41,735 nt of DNA from Methylotenera sp. Lineage in GTDB: Bacteria; Pseudomonadota; Gammaproteobacteria; Burkholderiales; Methylophilaceae. The notes below the pieces were generated by a model. The model worked only from the letters and a program-made list of their open reading frames with translations, searched no databases and was not told the origin of the DNA. A program made the translations under genes and the position numbers. Position 1 is the first letter of the stretch. Every line of letters starts with the position of its first letter. Positions 9,356 through 18,907 of the stretch are shown here, in pieces. The stretch lies in assembly GCA_013140755.1 (NCBI GenBank), contig JABFSF010000050.1, forward strand, positions 1-41,735, in the 5' to 3' direction.

Positions 9356-10165
9356 TTAAGGTTTTTCACCTATAAAAAGTGAGGCAATCACAAACAAAAT
9401 AATTCCTATAACATAAAGCTTTCCAACCATTGAACCTTTACCACGTCCTGTAATTGCGGCACTCATCAACACGCTGCTCAAGCGATTCAATGGTAAAGAC
9501 TGTATCCACACGTCGCCAGGACCCGAAACAGTAGCAAAAAACAAGCCTTCACCACCAAAGAAACTGGTTTTTAAGCTACCAGTATATTTAATGTCATAGC
9601 GCACATTGTGCGACATGCCCACCAAACAACCTGTATCAATTTTAAGTGAGTCTGCTGAGCTTAATCGTATGGTTTTTAATGCACCAGAAGCATGAATAAA
9701 GACAGTGCCTGAACCAGAAATACGCTGCATGATGAAGCCTTCACCCCCAAACAAGCCCACACGAATGCGCTTTTGAAAAGCAAGCTCAATTTTCTGCCCC
9801 ACACCCCCTGCAAGATAAGCTCCTTTTTGGCAAATCACACTCCCACCTTGTTCATCTAGATTGATGGGAATAATGCTCCCTGGGGCAGGTGCTGCAATAG
9901 CAATTTGTTGCGGGGTGATGCCCGTATTTTTATAAACGCTACTAAAGAAAGACTCCCCTGTGAGTGAACGTTTAAACGCGCGCCAAAAACGACCAATTAC
10001 TCCCAAGCGTGATTGACTGCCATCGCCCATAATAGCTCGCATACTAATACTCGGATCCGTAAACATCATCGCCCCTTGCTCAGCAATAAACTCTTCATTA
10101 GGTTGCAGGGTGATATGAATATACTGCAAATCGCTACCTTGAATGCTGTACTGTAATGGTGACAT
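9356..10165 (-). CDS. AIM24 / TIGR00266 family protein
   Basis: A 269-aa protein with the AIM24 fold pattern: repeated beta-rich Gly segments, EEFIAEQGAMMF near the N-terminus, GGEGFIMQRISGSGTVFIHA, then FFGGEGLFFATVSGPGDVW, and a short C-terminal hydrophobic helix (about residues 247-264) that may anchor it. Homologs are widespread in bacteria; the yeast relative is a mitochondrial protein of uncertain role, and no enzymatic activity is established. An AGGA ribosome-binding site lies 9 bp before the ATG. It is the first gene of a two-gene unit with the M48 peptidase. Confidence 0.85.
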   Translation of the reverse strand: MSPLQYSIQGSDLQYIHITLQPNEEFIAEQGAMMFTDPSISMRAIMGDGSQSRLGVIGRFWRAFKRSLTGESFFSSVYKNTGITPQQIAIAAPAPGSIIPINLDEQGGSVICQKGAYLAGGVGQKIELAFQKRIRVGLFGGEGFIMQRISGSGTVFIHASGALKTIRLSSADSLKIDTGCLVGMSHNVRYDIKYTGSLKTSFFGGEGLFFATVSGPGDVWIQSLPLNRLSSVLMSAAITGRGKGSMVGKLYVIGIILFVIASLFIGEKP

Positions 10166-10243
10166 AGAGCGGAATCCTATCTTAATTGATAATTAGTTGG
10201 GTATTGAGTAGGCATTTGTTGTAAAATATTACCTTAAAAATCA

Positions 10244-10272
10244 AAATTAAGGCGCATTTCGCGCCTTAATTT
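10244..10272. repeat. Perfect 12-bp inverted repeat upstream of lepA
   Basis: AATTAAGGCGC and its complement flank the loop ATTTC, extended by one more A-T pair, giving a 12-bp stem with a 5-nt loop. It lies between two divergent genes and 26 bp before the lepA ATG. It has no clear T-run for a terminator on either strand. It may be a leader hairpin of lepA mRNA or an operator. Confidence 0.6.
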
Positions 10273-10298
10273 ATTCAAGCAATTGCAAAAAATCTAAC

Positions 10299-12092
10299 AT
10301 GAAAAACATTCGTAACTTCTCCATTATTGCTCATATTGACCACGGTAAATCTACCCTTGCAGACCGCATTATTCATTTGTGTGGCGGCTTGGCAGACCGC
10401 GAAATGGAAGCGCAAGTGCTTGACTCTATGGATATTGAGCGCGAGCGCGGTATTACCATTAAAGCGCAAACAGCCGCGTTGAGTTATAAGGCGGATGACG
10501 GTGAAACTTATCAACTCAACCTGATTGATACTCCAGGCCATGTGGACTTTAGCTATGAGGTTTCGCGTTCGCTTTCTGCTTGTGAGGGCGCATTGTTGGT
10601 GGTAGATGCCTCGCAAGGGGTAGAAGCACAAAGTGTAGCCAATTGCTATACCGCGTTAGATTTAGGCGTTGAAGTCACCGCGGTCTTGAATAAAATTGAT
10701 TTACCTTCAGCCGACCCTGAGCGCGTGAAACAAGAGATTGAAGATGTCATCGGCGTAGATGCGAGTGATGCTGTGCTGTGTTCGGCCAAAACAGGCTTAG
10801 GTATTCGTGATGTGCTAGAAGCTGTGATTAAAAAAGTACCCCCGCCACAAGGCAATCTGGATGCGCCTCTCAAGGCATTGGTGATTGATGCGTGGTTTGA
10901 TAATTATGTAGGCGTGGTGATGCTGGTGCGGGTGGTAGATGGCGCACTCAAGCCTAAAGATAAAATTCGCTTAATGGCGACACATAGCGATTATTTATGC
11001 GAACAAGTGGGGGTGTTTACACCAAAGTCACAACAAAGAACATCACTCTCAGCAGGCGAAGTAGGCTTTGTCATTGCAGGTATTAAAGAGCTGGCAGCCG
11101 CCAAAGTAGGCGATACTGTAACGCTTGCAAACAAACCTGCAAGCGCACCGCTGGCAGGGTTTAAAGAAGTCAAACCACAAGTGTTTGCTGGGCTTTATCC
11201 TGTGGAGTCTAACCAATTTGAAGCTTTGCGAACCGCATTGGAAAAGCTGAGTCTGAATGACGCAAGCTTGTTATTTGAAGCGGAAAATTCAACCGCGCTG
11301 GGCTTTGGTTTTAGATGTGGCTTTTTAGGTTTGTTGCACATGGAAATTGTGCAAGAACGTCTTGAGCGTGAATATGACATGGATTTAATCACCACGGCGC
11401 CTACGGTGATTTACGAACTCATGCTCAAAAACGGCGAAGTCACGCAAATTGAAAACCCATCTCGTTTACCAGAGCCATCACGCGTGGAAGAAATTCGTGA
11501 GCCTATCATTGTGGTGAATTTACTCATGCCGCAAGATTATGTAGGTCCAGTAATGACACTTTGCAACAATAAGCGCGGCATTCAACGCAATATGCAATAC
11601 ATGGGCAGACAAGTAATGCTCAGTTATGAAATGCCTTTGAATGAGGTAGTGCTAGATTTTTTTGATAAGTTAAAATCGGTTTCACGTGGCTATGCCTCAA
11701 TGGATTATGAGTTTTTAGAGTTCCGCGCGGCGGATTTAGTAAAGCTCGATATTATGGTCAATGGTGAGCGCGTAGATGCCTTAAGCATGATTGTGCATCG
11801 TTCAAACAGCGTGCATCGTGGGCGTGAAGTAGCGGCAAAAATGCGTGAGTTGATTCCGCGCCAAATGTTTGATGTTGCGATACAAGCTTCTATTGGAGCC
11901 AATATTATTGCGCGTGAAACAGTTAAAGCCATGCGTAAGAACGTGATTGCGAAATGTTATGGTGGCGATATTACGCGTAAACGTAAATTGCTAGAAAAGC
12001 AAAAAGAAGGTAAAAAACGTATGAAGCAAGTGGGCAGTGTGGAAATTCCACAAGAAGCATTTTTAGCAATTTTACGTGTAGAGGATAAATAA
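10299..12092 (+). CDS. lepA: Elongation factor 4 (LepA)
   Basis: LepA is a ribosome-bound GTPase involved in translation quality and ribosome biogenesis. The 597-aa protein has G1 AHIDHGKST (11-19), G3 DTPGH (77-81) and G4 NKID (131-134), followed by the EF-G-like domains and the LepA-specific C-terminal domain ending [18 protein letters not shown]. The length matches the family exactly. The ATG at 10299 has no obvious Shine-Dalgarno sequence and follows a strong hairpin. It heads a plus-strand run with lepB 3 bp downstream, an order conserved in proteobacteria. Confidence 0.98.
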   Translation: MKNIRNFSIIAHIDHGKSTLADRIIHLCGGLADREMEAQVLDSMDIERERGITIKAQTAALSYKADDGETYQLNLIDTPGHVDFSYEVSRSLSACEGALLVVDASQGVEAQSVANCYTALDLGVEVTAVLNKIDLPSADPERVKQEIEDVIGVDASDAVLCSAKTGLGIRDVLEAVIKKVPPPQGNLDAPLKALVIDAWFDNYVGVVMLVRVVDGALKPKDKIRLMATHSDYLCEQVGVFTPKSQQRTSLSAGEVGFVIAGIKELAAAKVGDTVTLANKPASAPLAGFKEVKPQVFAGLYPVESNQFEALRTALEKLSLNDASLLFEAENSTALGFGFRCGFLGLLHMEIVQERLEREYDMDLITTAPTVIYELMLKNGEVTQIENPSRLPEPSRVEEIREPIIVVNLLMPQDYVGPVMTLCNNKRGIQRNMQYMGRQVMLSYEMPLNEVVLDFFDKLKSVSRGYASMDYEFLEFRAADLVKLDIMVNGERVDALSMIVHRSNSVHRGREVAAKMRELIPRQMFDVAIQASIGANIIARETVKAMRKNVIAKCYGGDITRKRKLLEKQKEGKKRMKQVGSVEIPQEAFLAILRVEDK

Positions 12093-12095
12093 GCC

Positions 12096-12875
12096 ATGAT
12101 GTTTGCATTATTCATGATTGTCATACTGCTCATTACAGGCTTAATTTGGCTGCTTGATATTGTTTGGTTGAGAAAAAAACGAGGTTTAAGCCAACAAGAG
12201 CCGATTTTGGTTGAATATGCCAAAAGCTTTTTTCCCGTAATTTTGGTGGTGTTTTTAGTGCGCTCATTTATTGTAGAGCCTTTTAAAATTCCATCTGGCT
12301 CCATGATGCCTACACTATTAGCGGGCGATTACATTTTGGTCAATAAATTCACGTATGGCTTGCGCGTACCTATCATCAATAATACTTTTTTTGAAATAAA
12401 CCAACCTAAACGCGGCGATGTATTTGTATTTCATTATCCACCAAACCCTTCTATAGACTACATTAAACGTGTGGTGGGTTTACCTGGAGATAAAATTCGT
12501 TATCAAGATAAACATTTAATCATTAACAACCAGCCCTTAGCCGTAGAGGCTTTGCCTGATTATGAGTATGTCATGTCTGGGCTTAACATCGTGACAGCAA
12601 AACAATATAACGAGCAACTGGGTGAAGTTAAGCATACCGTGTTAGTGCATGATGTTATCGGCAATTATGAAGTTGATACCATTGGTGCTAAGCTTGCTAA
12701 CAATGAAGAAATTGTTGTGCCAGATGGACATTATTTCGCAATGGGCGATAATCGCGACAACAGCTCAGATAGCCGAGTTTGGGGCTTTGTGCCTGCGAGA
12801 AATTTAGTGGGCAAAGCATTTTTTATCTGGATGAATTTTGACCAAGGCTCTAGAATTGGCAATACAATTCACTAA
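12096..12875 (+). CDS. lepB: Signal peptidase I
   Basis: LepB cleaves signal peptides from exported proteins at the periplasmic face of the inner membrane. The 259-aa protein has two N-terminal membrane segments (about 2-22 and 44-60), the catalytic Ser69 in PSGSMMPTL, and the general base Lys124 in YIKRVVGLPGD. The later box GDNRDNSSDSR is present. An adjacent in-frame ATG at 12099 is an alternative start. It lies 3 bp after lepA and 37 bp before the DUF4845 gene. Confidence 0.97.
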   Translation: MMFALFMIVILLITGLIWLLDIVWLRKKRGLSQQEPILVEYAKSFFPVILVVFLVRSFIVEPFKIPSGSMMPTLLAGDYILVNKFTYGLRVPIINNTFFEINQPKRGDVFVFHYPPNPSIDYIKRVVGLPGDKIRYQDKHLIINNQPLAVEALPDYEYVMSGLNIVTAKQYNEQLGEVKHTVLVHDVIGNYEVDTIGAKLANNEEIVVPDGHYFAMGDNRDNSSDSRVWGFVPARNLVGKAFFIWMNFDQGSRIGNTIH

Positions 12876-12912
12876 CTGTGAGAATCACTACTTGAGCTTT
12901 AAAGGAATTAGC

Positions 12913-13296
12913 ATGAAAAACGCTTCACCTCTAAACCGTCATCATCAAAAAGGTATTACCTTACTTGGCTTGCTGATTGTAGGGTCTTTCGTCGTTTTAA
13001 TGGCAATTGTTGGTATGAAAATTGTACCTGCCTACATTGATCATGCGTCAGTAATCAGCGCGATGAAATCATTAAAGCAAGAACGTTTAAACGATATGTC
13101 TAAACAAGAAATTATCACCGCTTTTGATAAACGCGCAGATACCTCTTACATTGAAGTCGTTAAAGGCAGTGACTTGAGTATTAGCAAAAACGATGAAGGT
13201 GGCACCAGTGTTTCTGTTGATTACCAAGTGATTACACCAATTTTTGGTAATTTAAGCGCACTAATTGACTTTTCAGCCTCTACAGATAGCGAATAA
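12913..13296 (+). CDS. DUF4845 family protein with pilin-like N-terminus
   Basis: A 127-aa protein with a short basic leader and KGITLLGLLIVGSFVVLMAIVG, one membrane helix resembling a type IV prepilin N-terminus but lacking the Glu usual at position 5 of the mature pilin. The rest is a small soluble domain typical of DUF4845. The start is fixed by AAGGA, 8 bp before the ATG at 12913; a longer reading inside lepB is unlikely. DUF4845 genes are regularly found between lepB and rnc in betaproteobacteria; the function is unknown. Confidence 0.85.
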   Translation: MKNASPLNRHHQKGITLLGLLIVGSFVVLMAIVGMKIVPAYIDHASVISAMKSLKQERLNDMSKQEIITAFDKRADTSYIEVVKGSDLSISKNDEGGTSVSVDYQVITPIFGNLSALIDFSASTDSE

Positions 13297-13322
13297 GTCG
13301 CGGGGCAGTGACACATTCAGTG

Positions 13323-14012
13323 ATGACTCAAGCAATCTCTAAGCAGTTAAATTACACGTTCGCCAATGCAAGCTTACTCACACAAGCATTAACTCACCGA
13401 AGCTATGGTGCACAAAATAACGAACGATTAGAGTTTTTAGGTGATGGCGCACTGAATTTTATGATTGCGCATCAGCTATATTTACGCTTTCCAAAAATTG
13501 CAGAAGGTGATTTAAGCCGCCTGCGAGCGCAACTCGTCAAAGAAGCCACGCTGAGTGAAATTGCCTTTTCTCTAAACTTGGGCGATGCGCTTAAAATGGG
13601 CGAAGGCGAACTCAAAAGCGCAGGCTGGCGCAGACCTTCAATTTTAGCAGATGCCTTAGAGGCTATGATTGGGGCCGTTTATTTAGATGGTGGCTACGCG
13701 GCGGCTGAAGCCGTAGTATTAACACTTTTTGGGCATAAGCTAGAAACCATAGATCCAAAAGCCATTGATAAAGACCCAAAGTCACGCTTACAAGAACTAT
13801 TGCAAAGTAAAAAAAATCCCATTCCTGAATATACGGTTACCCATACCAGTGGTGAGGCCCATGCGCAGCACTTTGTGGTGGAATGTGCCATCGCAAAACA
13901 CAACATTAGAACCGTTGGCGAAGGTGCTAGCCGTCGCATTGCTGAGCAGCAAGCCGCTCAACTTGCGCTTCAGGAATTTGAAAAAACACCTATTGGAAAA
14001 TCTAAAAAATGA
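13323..14012 (+). CDS. rnc: Ribonuclease III
   Basis: RNase III cuts double-stranded RNA in rRNA precursors and some mRNAs. The protein (229 aa from the ATG at 13323) has the catalytic signature [12 protein letters not shown] at about residues 33-44, the second acidic cluster in [18 protein letters not shown], and a C-terminal double-stranded RNA-binding domain (about 152-222). The start is ambiguous: GTG codons at 13308 and 13320 are also in frame, and no well-placed Shine-Dalgarno separates them; I prefer the ATG. The stop overlaps the era start in ATGA, which indicates translational coupling. Confidence 0.96.
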   Translation: MTQAISKQLNYTFANASLLTQALTHRSYGAQNNERLEFLGDGALNFMIAHQLYLRFPKIAEGDLSRLRAQLVKEATLSEIAFSLNLGDALKMGEGELKSAGWRRPSILADALEAMIGAVYLDGGYAAAEAVVLTLFGHKLETIDPKAIDKDPKSRLQELLQSKKNPIPEYTVTHTSGEAHAQHFVVECAIAKHNIRTVGEGASRRIAEQQAAQLALQEFEKTPIGKSKK

Positions 14013-14923
14013 CAGAGATAGAGACTGAATCAAACCCAGCATCCAGCACTTTTAAATGTGGAACAGTTGCCATTGTGGGTCGCCCAAACGTGGGTAAATC
14101 AACTTTACTCAATCATGTATTGGGCATGAAGTTAGCAATCACTTCGCGTAAGGCACAGACTACGCGGCACCGCTTGCTGGGCATTCACACCACAGAAGAC
14201 ACACAGTTTTTATTTGTGGATACGCCTGGTTTTCAGCAAAAACACTTAAATGCTTTAAATAAAGGGTTAAATAAAACCGTCACCCAAGTACTCACAGAAG
14301 TAGATGTGGTGTTATTTGTCATTGAGCCGATGAAGTTGGGCGAGGCTGACCGCAAAGTGCTCAGTTTACTTTCAGACAAAACACCCACAATTTTAGTCGT
14401 CAACAAGCTTGATTTAATGGGCGACAAAGGGAATGTGTTGCCACTTATTCAAGATTTTGATTTGGAATTTCCATTTGCTGAAATCGTACCTGTAAGTGCG
14501 AAAAAAAGCCTCAATTTAGACGAGCTACTGAGTGCGATTCGTAAGTACTTACCTGAACAAGCCGCCATTTACTCAGATGATGAGCTCACGGATAAGAATG
14601 AACGTTTTTTAGCCGCAGAACTCGTGCGCGAAAAAGTATTTAGATTGCTTGGAGATGAAATTCCCTACTCTGTGGCAGTAGAAATTGAGAAGTTTGAAGT
14701 GGTTGGCAAATTACGCCGTATTTTTTGCGCAATTATTGTGGATAAAGATAGCCAAAAACCAATGCTCATTGGTAAAAATGGCGAAAAAATGAAGCAAATT
14801 TCTACCGAAGCACGTCAAGACATGGAAAAATTATTTGGCGGCAAAGTGTATTTAGAAACTTGGGTCAAGGTCAAAGGTGGCTGGGCTGATGATGAACGTG
14901 CGCTGAAATCGCTTGGTTACTAA
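14009..14923 (+). CDS. era: GTPase Era
   Basis: Era is an essential GTPase that assists 16S rRNA maturation and 30S assembly. The 304-aa protein has GRPNVGKS (24-31), [13 protein letters not shown] and a C-terminal KH domain with [19 protein letters not shown], which binds the 3' end of 16S rRNA. The N-terminus carries about 17 extra residues compared with short Era proteins. It overlaps rnc by 4 bp and is followed by recO, the standard proteobacterial order. Confidence 0.98.
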   Translation: MTEIETESNPASSTFKCGTVAIVGRPNVGKSTLLNHVLGMKLAITSRKAQTTRHRLLGIHTTEDTQFLFVDTPGFQQKHLNALNKGLNKTVTQVLTEVDVVLFVIEPMKLGEADRKVLSLLSDKTPTILVVNKLDLMGDKGNVLPLIQDFDLEFPFAEIVPVSAKKSLNLDELLSAIRKYLPEQAAIYSDDELTDKNERFLAAELVREKVFRLLGDEIPYSVAVEIEKFEVVGKLRRIFCAIIVDKDSQKPMLIGKNGEKMKQISTEARQDMEKLFGGKVYLETWVKVKGGWADDERALKSLGY

Positions 14924-14954
14924 ATCGCAATAACCAGCTACGGCATCAAATGCT

Positions 14955-15674
14955 ATGGTAACGATTACGCACCGACAAGATAACCAGCCCGTGTATGTAT
15001 TACACACTTATCCTTTTAAAGAAACCAGCTTGGTGGTAGAGCTGTTTGCGCAAGGGGTCGGACGCGTTGCCACCACGGCTAAAGGCGCACGCCGCCCACG
15101 CTCTGCCATGCGTGGCATGTTGCAAGCGTTTCAACCACTCACTGCAACTTGGTCTGGTAAGCAAGAACTTAAAACCTTACACAGCCTAGATTGGGCGGGC
15201 GGCTTACTCATGTTGCAGGGCGAAGCACTCATATGCGGCTTTTATCTCAATGAGCTGTTGCTACGTTTATTACCACGTGAAGACCCGCATGATGCCTTAT
15301 TTGAGTACTATAGTGCCACCCTGAAAAATTTAGCGCATAGCCAAAATTTAGCCACAACGCTTAGACGCTTTGAACTCAAATTACTACAAGAATTAGGTTA
15401 CGCTGTGCCACTTATTACCGATGAACATGGTGAAATAATCACCTCAGAAAAACAATACCGCTACCAAGCTGAGCACGGCGCATGTGCGCCAAACCCACGC
15501 CAAAATGGCGTACAATTATCAGGTAAAACCTTGCTCGATATGGCAAATGATAACTACACCGATGCAACAACACAAAGTCAAAGCAAGCAACTCATGCGCT
15601 ATTTGCTCGCGCATTACTTGGGTGATAAACCATTACATACTCGGCAGCTTTTAATAGATTTACAAGGGTTTTAA
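14955..15674 (+). CDS. recO: DNA repair protein RecO
   Basis: RecO loads RecA on SSB-coated DNA in the RecFOR pathway. The 239-aa protein begins with an OB-fold ([20 protein letters not shown], then [20 protein letters not shown]), typical for RecO, followed by a helical C-terminal part ([15 protein letters not shown]). Length is normal. It sits 31 bp after era and 1 bp before pdxJ, in the conserved era-recO-pdxJ-acpS arrangement. Confidence 0.95.
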   Translation: MVTITHRQDNQPVYVLHTYPFKETSLVVELFAQGVGRVATTAKGARRPRSAMRGMLQAFQPLTATWSGKQELKTLHSLDWAGGLLMLQGEALICGFYLNELLLRLLPREDPHDALFEYYSATLKNLAHSQNLATTLRRFELKLLQELGYAVPLITDEHGEIITSEKQYRYQAEHGACAPNPRQNGVQLSGKTLLDMANDNYTDATTQSQSKQLMRYLLAHYLGDKPLHTRQLLIDLQGF

Positions 15675-15675
15675 G

Positions 15676-16404
15676 ATGATTAAATTAGGCGTTAATATCG
15701 ACCACGTAGCCACCATCCGTCAGGCGCGTGGGACTAAGTACCCAAGCGTGGTGCAAGCGGCGTTACGTGCAGAGCAATCTGGCGCAGACAGTATTACTTT
15801 ACACTTGCGCGAAGACCGCCGCCACATGCAAGATGACGATGTTTTTGCATTGCGTAATTTGCTGCAAACCCGCATGAATCTTGAATGTGCGATTACAGAT
15901 GAAATGCTGGATATTGCACTAAAAGTCATGCCGCAAGATGTTTGCTTAGTGCCAGAAAGACGTGAGGAGCGTACTACAGAAGGCGGATTGGAAGTCGCTG
16001 GAAACTTTGCCAACGTGCAACATGCTGTGCAGAAATTAAGCGAGGCGGGTATTCGCGTTTCACTATTCATCGCCCCAGATATTGCGCAAATTGATGCTGC
16101 AAAGCAAACGGGTGCACCAGTGATTGAACTCCATACGGGTACATATGCCGATGCGGAAAATCCAACCAAAAAAGCACATGAATTGCAACGCATTAAAGAG
16201 GCTGTGGCGCATGGCTTGAGCTTGGGGCTGGTGGTGAATGCTGGTCACGGCTTGCATTATCACAATGTGCATGAAATTGCCTCGATTGAAGGCATAGATG
16301 AACTGAATATCGGCCATGCGATTGTGGCACATGCTTTATTTGTAGGCTGGGATAATGCGGTGCGTGAGATGAAAGCACTGATGAAAGAATTTTCCTTTAA
16401 ATAA
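15676..16404 (+). CDS. pdxJ: Pyridoxine 5'-phosphate synthase
   Basis: PdxJ condenses 1-deoxy-D-xylulose-5-phosphate with 3-amino-2-oxopropyl phosphate to make pyridoxine phosphate, the last ring-forming step of vitamin B6 synthesis. The 242-aa protein has the diagnostic start [20 protein letters not shown] and [17 protein letters not shown], with the active-site His and Arg, then [12 protein letters not shown] and [12 protein letters not shown]. Its length and TIM-barrel pattern fit. It is 1 bp from recO and 1 bp from acpS. Confidence 0.98.
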   Translation: MIKLGVNIDHVATIRQARGTKYPSVVQAALRAEQSGADSITLHLREDRRHMQDDDVFALRNLLQTRMNLECAITDEMLDIALKVMPQDVCLVPERREERTTEGGLEVAGNFANVQHAVQKLSEAGIRVSLFIAPDIAQIDAAKQTGAPVIELHTGTYADAENPTKKAHELQRIKEAVAHGLSLGLVVNAGHGLHYHNVHEIASIEGIDELNIGHAIVAHALFVGWDNAVREMKALMKEFSFK

Positions 16405-16405
16405 A

Positions 16406-16783
16406 ATGATTTACGGCATAGGTACAGATATTGTAGAAGTGGGGCGCATCGAAACCTCAATCACCAAGTTTGGTGATGATTTTGCTAAGCGCATTTTGGC
16501 TGAAAGTGAGTTGGCTAGCTATGCAAAATCTAATATCAAAGCGCGTTTTTTAGCCAAACGTTTTGCTGCAAAAGAAGCTTTTTCAAAGGCAATGGGCACA
16601 GGCTTGCGCGCCCCAGTTTTGTTAGAAAACATTGCCGTTACTCATGATGATTTAGGTAAGCCAATTTTAGTGCTGGCTCCAGAATTGAAAGCATTGATGC
16701 AAGCTAAAAACATCTCGGTAGCGCACATTAGCATTAGTGATGAAAAGAACTTAGCGGCAGCGTTTGTAGTGCTGGAGACTTAG
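16406..16783 (+). CDS. acpS: Holo-[acyl-carrier-protein] synthase
   Basis: AcpS transfers 4'-phosphopantetheine from CoA to acyl carrier protein. The 125-aa protein has the two magnesium-binding residues in GTDIVEVGRIE (Asp8) and FAAKEAFSKAMGTG (Glu57), and HISISDEKNLAAAFV near the C-terminus. Length is typical for the trimeric bacterial form. The gene ends the lepA-acpS run; 84 bp separate it from the dehydrogenase gene downstream. Confidence 0.97.
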   Translation: MIYGIGTDIVEVGRIETSITKFGDDFAKRILAESELASYAKSNIKARFLAKRFAAKEAFSKAMGTGLRAPVLLENIAVTHDDLGKPILVLAPELKALMQAKNISVAHISISDEKNLAAAFVVLET

Positions 16784-16867
16784 GCTTAATGAGCAACTCA
16801 AATTTTTAGCGTAAAAAAATAATCGTACTTATTTCTTAATTAAATTATTCACCAGAGCGAGCAACTG

Positions 16868-18763
16868 ATGATAAAAGTAACCATACCGCTACTTATTTTA
16901 TTTGGCTTCTCTAGCATCACCCAATCCGCGCCCGACCTAGACCGTGCCATGGCCAACCCCAACAACTGGGCATACCCGCGCGGGCAATACAACAACCAAG
17001 GCTATAGCGAACTCAATCAAATCAACACCAGCAACGTAAAAAACCTCAAACTCGCATGGACGTTCAGCACAGGGGTCAATCGCGGCCATGAAGGCGCGCC
17101 TTTGGTCATTGATGGCGTTATGTATCTGCACACGGCTTTCCCCAACAATGTCTATGCGCTTGATTTAAACAACGATCAAAAAATACTCTGGTCATACTTT
17201 CCAAAGCAGGAACCCAGCACGCAAGCGGTGATGTGCTGCGATAACGTCAACCGTGGTTTGGGCTTTGGCGATGGCAAGATTTACCTGCAACAGAACAACG
17301 GAATTTTAGTGGCGCTTGATGCCAAAACAGGCACAGTGGCTTGGCAAGTACAGGTCAACGACCCCAAAACAGGCGCAACCAACACCAATGCCCCACAAGT
17401 GATTAAAGACAAAGTACTCACAGGCTGTGCAGGGGGAGAGTTTGGCGTACGCTGCTTTATGGCAGCGTATTACTTAAAAGATGGTGCATTGGCTTGGAAG
17501 GCTTACAGCACAGGCAGTGATGCGGATGTATTGATAGGCAGTGACTTTAACCAAGCCAATCCGCAATACAGTGCCTTAAGTGTTTATCAAGACGTGAATG
17601 GTGGTAACAAACAAGGCGGCTCATTTACACCGCTGCCCAATGAACAGCTCAAAATCGGTGAAAAAGACTTAGGCATACGCACATGGCTTAAACCCCAACA
17701 AGAGAAAGATGGCTGGCAGAATGGCGGCGGTGCCGTCACTGGTTACTTCTCCTTTGACCCTAAAACCAACCTTGTGTATTACGGCACTGGCAACCCTGGG
17801 GTGTGGAACCCTGACGTAAGGCCTGGTGACAACAAATGGGCCAGCAGTGTATTCGCCAGAGATGTCGATACTGGTGAAGCCAAATGGGCCATGCAAACCA
17901 CCCCGCATGATGAATGGGATTACGATGCCACCAATGAGGTGATTCTGTTTGACCGTAAAGAGCATGACAAGACCAAAACCTACGCCACGCAAATCAACAA
18001 GAACGGCTTTATCTACACCTGGCAGGCGGATAACGGCACTTTGATTGCGGCAGAGAAGGTGCATCCGTTTGTGAATTGGGCGACCAGTGTGGATTTGAGG
18101 ACGGGCGTGCCTGCGAAGGATGCAAAGTATAGTACGCACCAAGATGTCAATATGAAAGGTGGATGCCCAAGCTCTAATGGAGCTAAAGGTATGAGCCCTG
18201 CTGCCTACTCACCAAAAACTAATTTAGTTTATACACAGCTTTATCATATTTGTATGACTTACGAGCCAGTTGAATCTAAATATGCGGCTGGTCAGCCTTG
18301 GGTGGGAGCAACACTCACGCAATTTAAAGGACCTGATAATGTTTTTGGTGGATTGGCTGCTTATAATCCACTCAACGGCAAAATGGCTTGGTATAACAAA
18401 GAAAAATACTTAACAACAAGTGGTATTCTAACCACTGCCAACAACTTAGCATTTTATAACGCAGGCGACCGTTGGTTTAAAGCGTTGCATGCGCAAACTG
18501 GCAAAGAATTGTGGCGGTTTCAAGCTGGCTCTCCGGCTGTTGGCAACCCATTCAGTTACAGCCACAAAGGCAAACAATTTATTGCATTAACAACAGGAAT
18601 AGGTAGGATTGCAACTGGCGTCTATAGCGGCTATGTTGATAGCCTTGACGGAAGTACCGAGCGCGGTTATGCGCAAATGTGGGATGCGTGGGGGCCATTT
18701 CTAGCATATCCTTTTTCAAATAGTAATTCATCTGGTGCAATGCTTCACGTCTTCAGTCTCTAA
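16868..18763 (+). CDS. PQQ-dependent methanol/alcohol dehydrogenase, XoxF-like (lanthanide type)
   Basis: A 631-aa periplasmic quinoprotein. A signal peptide is visible with likely cleavage after TQSA (residue 21). Features of the MxaF/XoxF family are the vicinal cysteine pair Cys123-124 in VMCCDNVNRG, the metal ligands Glu191 (AGGEFGVR) and Asn309 (YYGTGNPG), and Asp351 in HDEWDYDATNE. The second aspartate, Asp353, two residues later, is the mark of lanthanide-dependent enzymes; calcium-type MxaF has Ala there. The family oxidises methanol or other primary alcohols and passes electrons to a cytochrome c. Neither a cytochrome (xoxG) nor a binding protein (xoxJ) gene is adjacent. The XoxF subclade is not resolved, and a multi-carbon alcohol substrate remains possible. 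Confidence 0.85.
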   Translation: MIKVTIPLLILFGFSSITQSAPDLDRAMANPNNWAYPRGQYNNQGYSELNQINTSNVKNLKLAWTFSTGVNRGHEGAPLVIDGVMYLHTAFPNNVYALDLNNDQKILWSYFPKQEPSTQAVMCCDNVNRGLGFGDGKIYLQQNNGILVALDAKTGTVAWQVQVNDPKTGATNTNAPQVIKDKVLTGCAGGEFGVRCFMAAYYLKDGALAWKAYSTGSDADVLIGSDFNQANPQYSALSVYQDVNGGNKQGGSFTPLPNEQLKIGEKDLGIRTWLKPQQEKDGWQNGGGAVTGYFSFDPKTNLVYYGTGNPGVWNPDVRPGDNKWASSVFARDVDTGEAKWAMQTTPHDEWDYDATNEVILFDRKEHDKTKTYATQINKNGFIYTWQADNGTLIAAEKVHPFVNWATSVDLRTGVPAKDAKYSTHQDVNMKGGCPSSNGAKGMSPAAYSPKTNLVYTQLYHICMTYEPVESKYAAGQPWVGATLTQFKGPDNVFGGLAAYNPLNGKMAWYNKEKYLTTSGILTTANNLAFYNAGDRWFKALHAQTGKELWRFQAGSPAVGNPFSYSHKGKQFIALTTGIGRIATGVYSGYVDSLDGSTERGYAQMWDAWGPFLAYPFSNSNSSGAMLHVFSL

Positions 18764-18817
18764 ACTTAACGCCCATTTCACCTTAAAAAAATAAATCTGC
18801 CAATCAAGAAAGTTGTT

Positions 18818-18907
18818 ATGTTTCACATTGTGTTGTTTGAACCTGAAATCCCGCCCAACACGGGCAATATATGCTTATGCGCTAACACTGGCGCGCAGTC
18901 CGCATAG
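18818..18907 (+). pseudogene. trmL: 5' remnant of tRNA 2'-O-methyltransferase TrmL (YibK family)
   Basis: From the ATG at 18818 the frame reads MFHIVLFEPEIPPNTGNI and then LCANTGAQ before a TAG stop at 18905. This is the highly conserved N-terminus of TrmL, the SPOUT methyltransferase that modifies the wobble base of leucine tRNAs. About 27 recognisable codons remain of a protein normally near 155 residues. One codon is missing in the otherwise invariant GNIIRLCANTG block, where GNICLCANTG is seen, and the stop lies within an inserted palindrome. No continuation of the gene is found before tcdA, so it cannot be functional here. Confidence 0.85.
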
